Assembly (NCBI RefSeq): GCF_024868665.1
Contig: NC_079900.1
Location: forward strand, 2,727,042 to 2,791,041
Source: Triplophysa rosa
Taxonomy: Eukaryota; Chordata; Actinopteri; Cypriniformes; Nemacheilidae
Length of the DNA stretch: 64,000 nt
Reading direction: 5' to 3'
The notes under the pieces were generated by a model. It was not told the DNA's origin. It made no database searches and saw nothing but the letters and a program-made list of their open reading frames with translations. The position numbers and the translations under genes are program-made. Shown piece by piece: positions 59,879 through 64,000 of this stretch. How positions within the stretch are numbered: the stretch's first letter is position 1; the number at the start of each line of letters is the position of its first letter.

Positions 59879-62341
59879 ATGAAGAGTTTGGTTCCAAAAC
59901 GCGATAAACGCCATTAAAAAAATCAGTTTCCGCCAAAATCAGTATTGTATCAGGTCGGTATTGAAAAATCACTTGTTAATTTTACGCAAAATGCGATTTC
60001 ATGCCGTGTTATTCTGTCATGTTTTCTCACTTTTTTCCAAACCACAATATACGCCAGTCTCACTTCTCTGCAGAATGCGATATATCCGCTCAACCAATCA
60101 CAGCTCACCATTCCACGCACTGTAAACAGTAATGGCGGCGCTCTGAATACGGTCGGCTCCTAGTTTCCCTGATCTACTTTGTACTTTGTGTTCAACAAAC
60201 AAACACAAAAATGAATAATTTTGACGGCATTGATGTATGGAGCGATTTTAGTCTCATTAATTATTCACACGTAAAACAAGATACACACATGCGTAAGCAG
60301 TTTCACATGAACAAAACCTAATTTACATGCACAAAGTATCAATATACATTTACAAAAAGCAATTCACGTGTGTAAAACAAAACTATTTTCTCATAAAGTA
60401 CGTTTCGCAAACATATGACTGTGCACAAATATTTCGTAAGTTTAAAATGTACGTTTGTCGTGTTTCTTACATCGTATCTGTACGCGGTTGTTAATGATAA
60501 ACTTTTTGAGCGCGACGCACTTCAGCACAGCTCTTCTTCACCGATGAATCATTTAAACGCCTCTGATTGGTCAGAATATTCATACCCTGAACTTGATTGG
60601 CTGTAATGCTCAAAGCTGTAGCAGAGCAAAGAAGCTGTCATCCACATTCGTTCATTTTCACCTAAATCTTATTTAGATTGCGACTGTCATAGCTAGTTTT
60701 TTATTATGCATGGACTAGTTTTCCTCTTTTGTCTTGAACTTGGAGAGCAGATTTGTTCACCTTGTTGTCATTTTTTCCAAAGCCTCTGTTAATTTCCGAC
60801 CCTGATGTAAACAATGTATGTTACGTTGGGAACCGATTTACTATCTGTTAATGGAGCCTAACATAAACTTACACAATGAAAAGTTGTTTAGGAATCCTAA
60901 AGCCAAGGCTAAAGAGGGAAACTTATTTCTTCCTTCTAAAGTTTGTATGAAGTACACCTGCTTAGAATGTTAAAAGAAATAGAGGATCTCTCCCAACACT
61001 GTTTATATTTATCTAAGGTTAGAAAACGCTGGCAAAACTTTACATTTATGCAACATTTAAAAGTGTAACGTTAGAAAGTAGGTAGATAACACTATAATGG
61101 TATGGTTCAACAAAAAAACGTACCTGGCTGGGTCGGACTTGAAATGGCTAGCAAGCAAGCGGGTACTTTTGAATATTCCATTTGTTTAGCAAATTGCAGC
61201 GGTCCATTTGCTTCTTTTCTCTCTTTCGTCAGTCTTTAAAAATAAATCTCAGATATCGCGCTGTACAATCCATCGCACAACTTTTTTCGGTTCTCATTCT
61301 CAACTAGACTCGCTTGAATTTCGTGTTCGGTGACGTCACGTGCAAGCATGGGCCCCAAACGTCAAAATAAAAGCGTTGTTCAATGAGAGGTGAAATCAGA
61401 TGTCAATCAACATAAGTAGCGAATCAAATTTCGGGGTGGCCAATTGGATGTCAGTGGTGTTCAGTGCCACCCTGGACCCCCCTCTGGCTCCGCCACTGCT
61501 CAAGTGGGAGGGACAGCGCTGCCAAGAGAGTCTCAAAATACACACACACAAATCCAGGGAGATTCACACATTCACATTCAATGATACACTTTAAACTTTC
61601 GAAATATTTGTGCACAGTTGTACGTCTGTGAAACATATTTTATGAGAATATAATTTTATTTTACGCATGTGAATTGTTTTTTGTGAATGTACATATATAA
61701 TTTGTGAACGTGAATTAGGTTTTATGCATGTGAAACTGGCTACGCAAGTGTACATTGTGTTTTATGTGTGAATAATTAATGTAACTAAACTCGCTCCATA
61801 TTGATGAACCTGTGCTGGTTTCTGCGGTGGGGAAGAAACGTAAGCCATCGAAATCTAATCATTTACCTGAGGAGATTAAGAAGACGAGGCACACATTTAT
61901 AGCATTAAAAAGATGACCCGTTGAATTCATTTTAGGAGCGATGACTGATTGAATGTATTTTTAGTCCAGTGCCTGTATGTAAGATTAGTATTGTATTGAG
62001 TTCAGAGGCTGTCATATGGGGATCAACTCACTTTGTTGTGTATTTTCAACAGTTTCAATATGAAAAATAACTTTTATATTGATTCAATGGATTTATTGCA
62101 TTTTGGAAAAAAAATGGTTATGGATTTATTGCATTTTGGGGGGGAAATGATTTTATAATAAATCTTTTAAAATCAAAATCTGGATTTGAATTTTTTATGT
62201 TACTAGAACCTAAAGATGCTATGTGAACCTTTGAAACAGAAAATAGTGGTTTTCATCTTGCCACTTTCTTTGTAAAGAAAACACATTTTTACTCAAATTA
62301 ATCAAAATGGATTCATAGCGTTTTGGAACCAAACTCTTCAT
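59879..62341. mobile_element. Element with 24-bp TIRs, host of a long-TIR element
   Basis: Perfect 24-bp inverted ends start ATGAAGAGTTTGGTTCCAAA (59879-59902 and 62318-62341). Subterminal regions on the right repeat ATGGATTTATTGCATTTTGG. No transposase is recognised, and I could not define a target duplication. The 2.46-kb span is mostly filled by the nested element at 60236-61800. Confidence 0.7.
60236..61800. mobile_element. Nested element with about 205-bp inverted repeats
   Basis: The left arm (60236-60440) starts TATGGAGCGATTTTAGTCTC, and the right arm (61589-61800) ends CGCTCCATA. The arms match at about 80-85 percent by eye, with TAATTATTCACAC and TGTGCACAAATATTTCG landmarks in both. 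TTGATG is present just outside both ends. The interior has CCAAT-like ATTGG motifs (60566 and 60596) but no transposase domain. It may be a MULE-like or other long-TIR element. Confidence 0.7.
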
Positions 62342-62489
62342 ATTTTCATGCACGTCCGTAAAATCTAAAGTTTACTTCTGTTATTGTCACCGTTAAAGTA
62401 TACTTCTAAATAAACGGGCCAATTTAGTCCCAAGTAGTGCTGAACTATAAAACCCTTACAAGTACACTAGTACATTAATATTCGTATAC

Positions 62490-62901
62490 TAGGGGTGTAC
62501 CGGTTCAAATTACTCACGGTTCGGCTCGGTTCGTGCTATGTTCAGGGAAAATGGACTACTGACAAATAAAAATAAGAACAAATAATCAAGCTACAAGTAA
62601 CAGCACCAATAAAACAACAGAGCAAAGCAGAAAGCAGAAATAAAATAAGATACTGTGTATATACCTTTTAAGGTAGAAATGGATTAAAGTAATCAAATAA
62701 AACATAACATTGCATATGTACAAATGAAATAAAGATGAATCTTAATTGAAGTTACAGAAGCTATTGAGTCACAAGCAGTGAGTGATTTCTTTGACTTTTA
62801 ACAGATCGCAGGAATATGCTGCTGTCGCTTTAAGAGGAATGAAACCCATCCAGTTCAGAACCGTACGGTTCAATTTTTTACAGAGAACCGTTGCACCCAT
62901 A
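62490..62901. mobile_element. Short hAT-like element (TAGGGGTGTACCGGTTCA end)
   Basis: The left end is TAGGGGTGTACCGGTTCAAA; the right end, reversed, is TATGGGTGCAACGGTTCTC. Inward lie ACGGTTCGG and CCGTACGGTTC motifs. The flanks TCGTATAC (62482-62489) and TAGTATAC (62902-62909) are an 8-bp duplication with one mismatch. Confidence 0.8.
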
Positions 62902-63243
62902 TAGTATACTACATGAAGCATACTTAATGAATACTTTAACTTTATTTAGGTATACTTAATAAAATAATTAAAAAGTATACTTATTTTTTGTAATGTAAAA
63001 TTTTTACAATTTTCATCTTACAAGCATGCATTCTGAAAAACTGGATCGTGTGGATCTGTGACGGTTCTGGATTAATTTCCAGTTTCCCCATAAAACCCCA
63101 GGAGAAATTTTAATTTGGTGTCTCTCCATCCCCCTCCGGACTGTCTACATGCTGTGTTGCTTATGAAGGTCACAGATATTCACATGAGCAAATCAAAAAC
63201 AACTAATGTCATGTGCAGACTTTAAAGAGAGGTACAGTATGCT

Positions 63244-63603
63244 GATAGCACACATACATCTGGTTTACGTCTATTTGACATCTGCATTTACATCTGCAAG
63301 ACATCTACAATACATAGTTTGCTCATCTGCAATACGTCTCGGAGATGTCTGCTGTCAGACGTCATATAGACATCTAGAAGATGTCTGTAAGATGTTTATG
63401 ATTTAGAATGGATGTACAACAGCTCTTTCTAAGATGTTTAGCAGATGTTTTTACGCAGCAGATCTCCAGATCTTTAGCAGATGTATTACAGACGTTCAGA
63501 CGTCTCCGAGACGTTTTGCAGATGAGCAAACTATGTATTGCAGATGTCTTGCAGATGTAAATGCAGACGTCAAATAGACGTAAACCAGATGGATTGTGCT
63601 ATC
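63244..63603. repeat. Palindromic AGACGTCT hairpin element, copy 2
   Basis: GATAGCACACATACATCTGG at the left pairs with the right end (CCAGATGGATTGTGCTATC); arms of 100 bp or more run inward with ACGTCTATTTGACATCTGC and TACATCTGCAAGACATCTGC. The centre (TCATATAGACATCTAGAAGA) is shared with copy 1 at 33615-34077. Confidence 0.82.
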
Positions 63604-64000
63604 TGGGTATAAATCACCCGTTTCGCGCCGATCGATTCTGGTGCAAAAGGGTCGAGCCAAACAGGTGACCAATTCTTAAATGTCAACGTAATAATGGAAA
63701 AATCTGACCTACAAGCTCCACTGAAGATACGGAGCAGGGAGCCAAAAGAGGAGTCCACGCGTGTGGAAAATAAGCGTGAATGATACGGGCCGGGCTAAAA
63801 TCTATTTTACATTAAGATGGAATTGCAAAAGCGCATGCGTCACCGTTACTCTCGCTCGAAGCCCATAACAGTAATTAAATGTTGGTGCGTAATTCATTAC
63901 ACACCAGACACAAATGAATTTAGTGATGGATGGATGCGAGACCAGAATATGATTCTGAATATGAGATTTTTAGAAGATCGAAAGCACCAAATGAATAACA

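Overview
The window is vertebrate nuclear DNA, almost certainly from a cyprinid-type teleost. It holds short coding exons with consensus GT/AG splice sites, very long AT-rich introns, and dense DNA transposons of types typical of zebrafish and carp relatives: hAT-like elements with TAGGG- or CAGTG-type ends and 8-bp target duplications, TTAA-flanked AGGGATAGTTCACC elements, Tc1-like elements, a tRNA-derived SINE and an L2/CR1-type LINE.

Two host genes are present, both on the minus strand and head to tail. The first two coding exons of crebbp (CBP histone acetyltransferase co-activator) lie at 27308-27395 and 6664-7307. They are separated by a 20-kb intron, and the rest of the gene runs off the left edge. 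A CpG-rich promoter and 5' leader lie at about 27.2-28.2 kb. The last eight recognisable coding exons of adcy9 (adenylate cyclase 9) lie between 40751 and 32167, encoding about 800 C-terminal residues: C1b linker, second six-helix membrane domain and C2 cyclase domain. The N-terminal exons are not in the window, so 40.75-64 kb is upstream intron. CREBBP and ADCY9 are also adjacent and co-oriented in human, so this is conserved synteny.

Region by region: 1-6.66 kb is crebbp intron 2 with two complete hAT-like elements. 7.3-27.3 kb is crebbp intron 1, a stack of nested hAT elements (7.5-9.1, 10.4-15.0, 15.1-16.2, 17.8-19.5 and 21.4-25.9 kb) that also contain a degenerate Tc1, a 1.5-kb palindromic element and a SINE cut in two. 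28.2-32.2 kb is the crebbp/adcy9 intergenic space and probable adcy9 3' UTR, with two small MITEs. 32.2-40.8 kb is the compact 3' half of adcy9, with a hairpin element, several small MITEs and an intact Tc1/mariner element whose transposase has DD37E spacing. 40.8-64 kb is adcy9 intron with a 140-bp (GT)n tract, a fold-back repeat, paired hAT copies, an apparently intact LINE (50.5-55.5 kb) and nested long-TIR elements (59.9-62.3 kb).

The two most functional-looking mobile elements are the DD37E transposon (perfect 27-bp TIRs, TA duplication, unbroken 337-aa transposase) and the LINE, whose ORF1 and ORF2 share one frame and are separated by a single UGA. I saw no prokaryotic-type system, CRISPR array, rRNA or free-standing tRNA gene.
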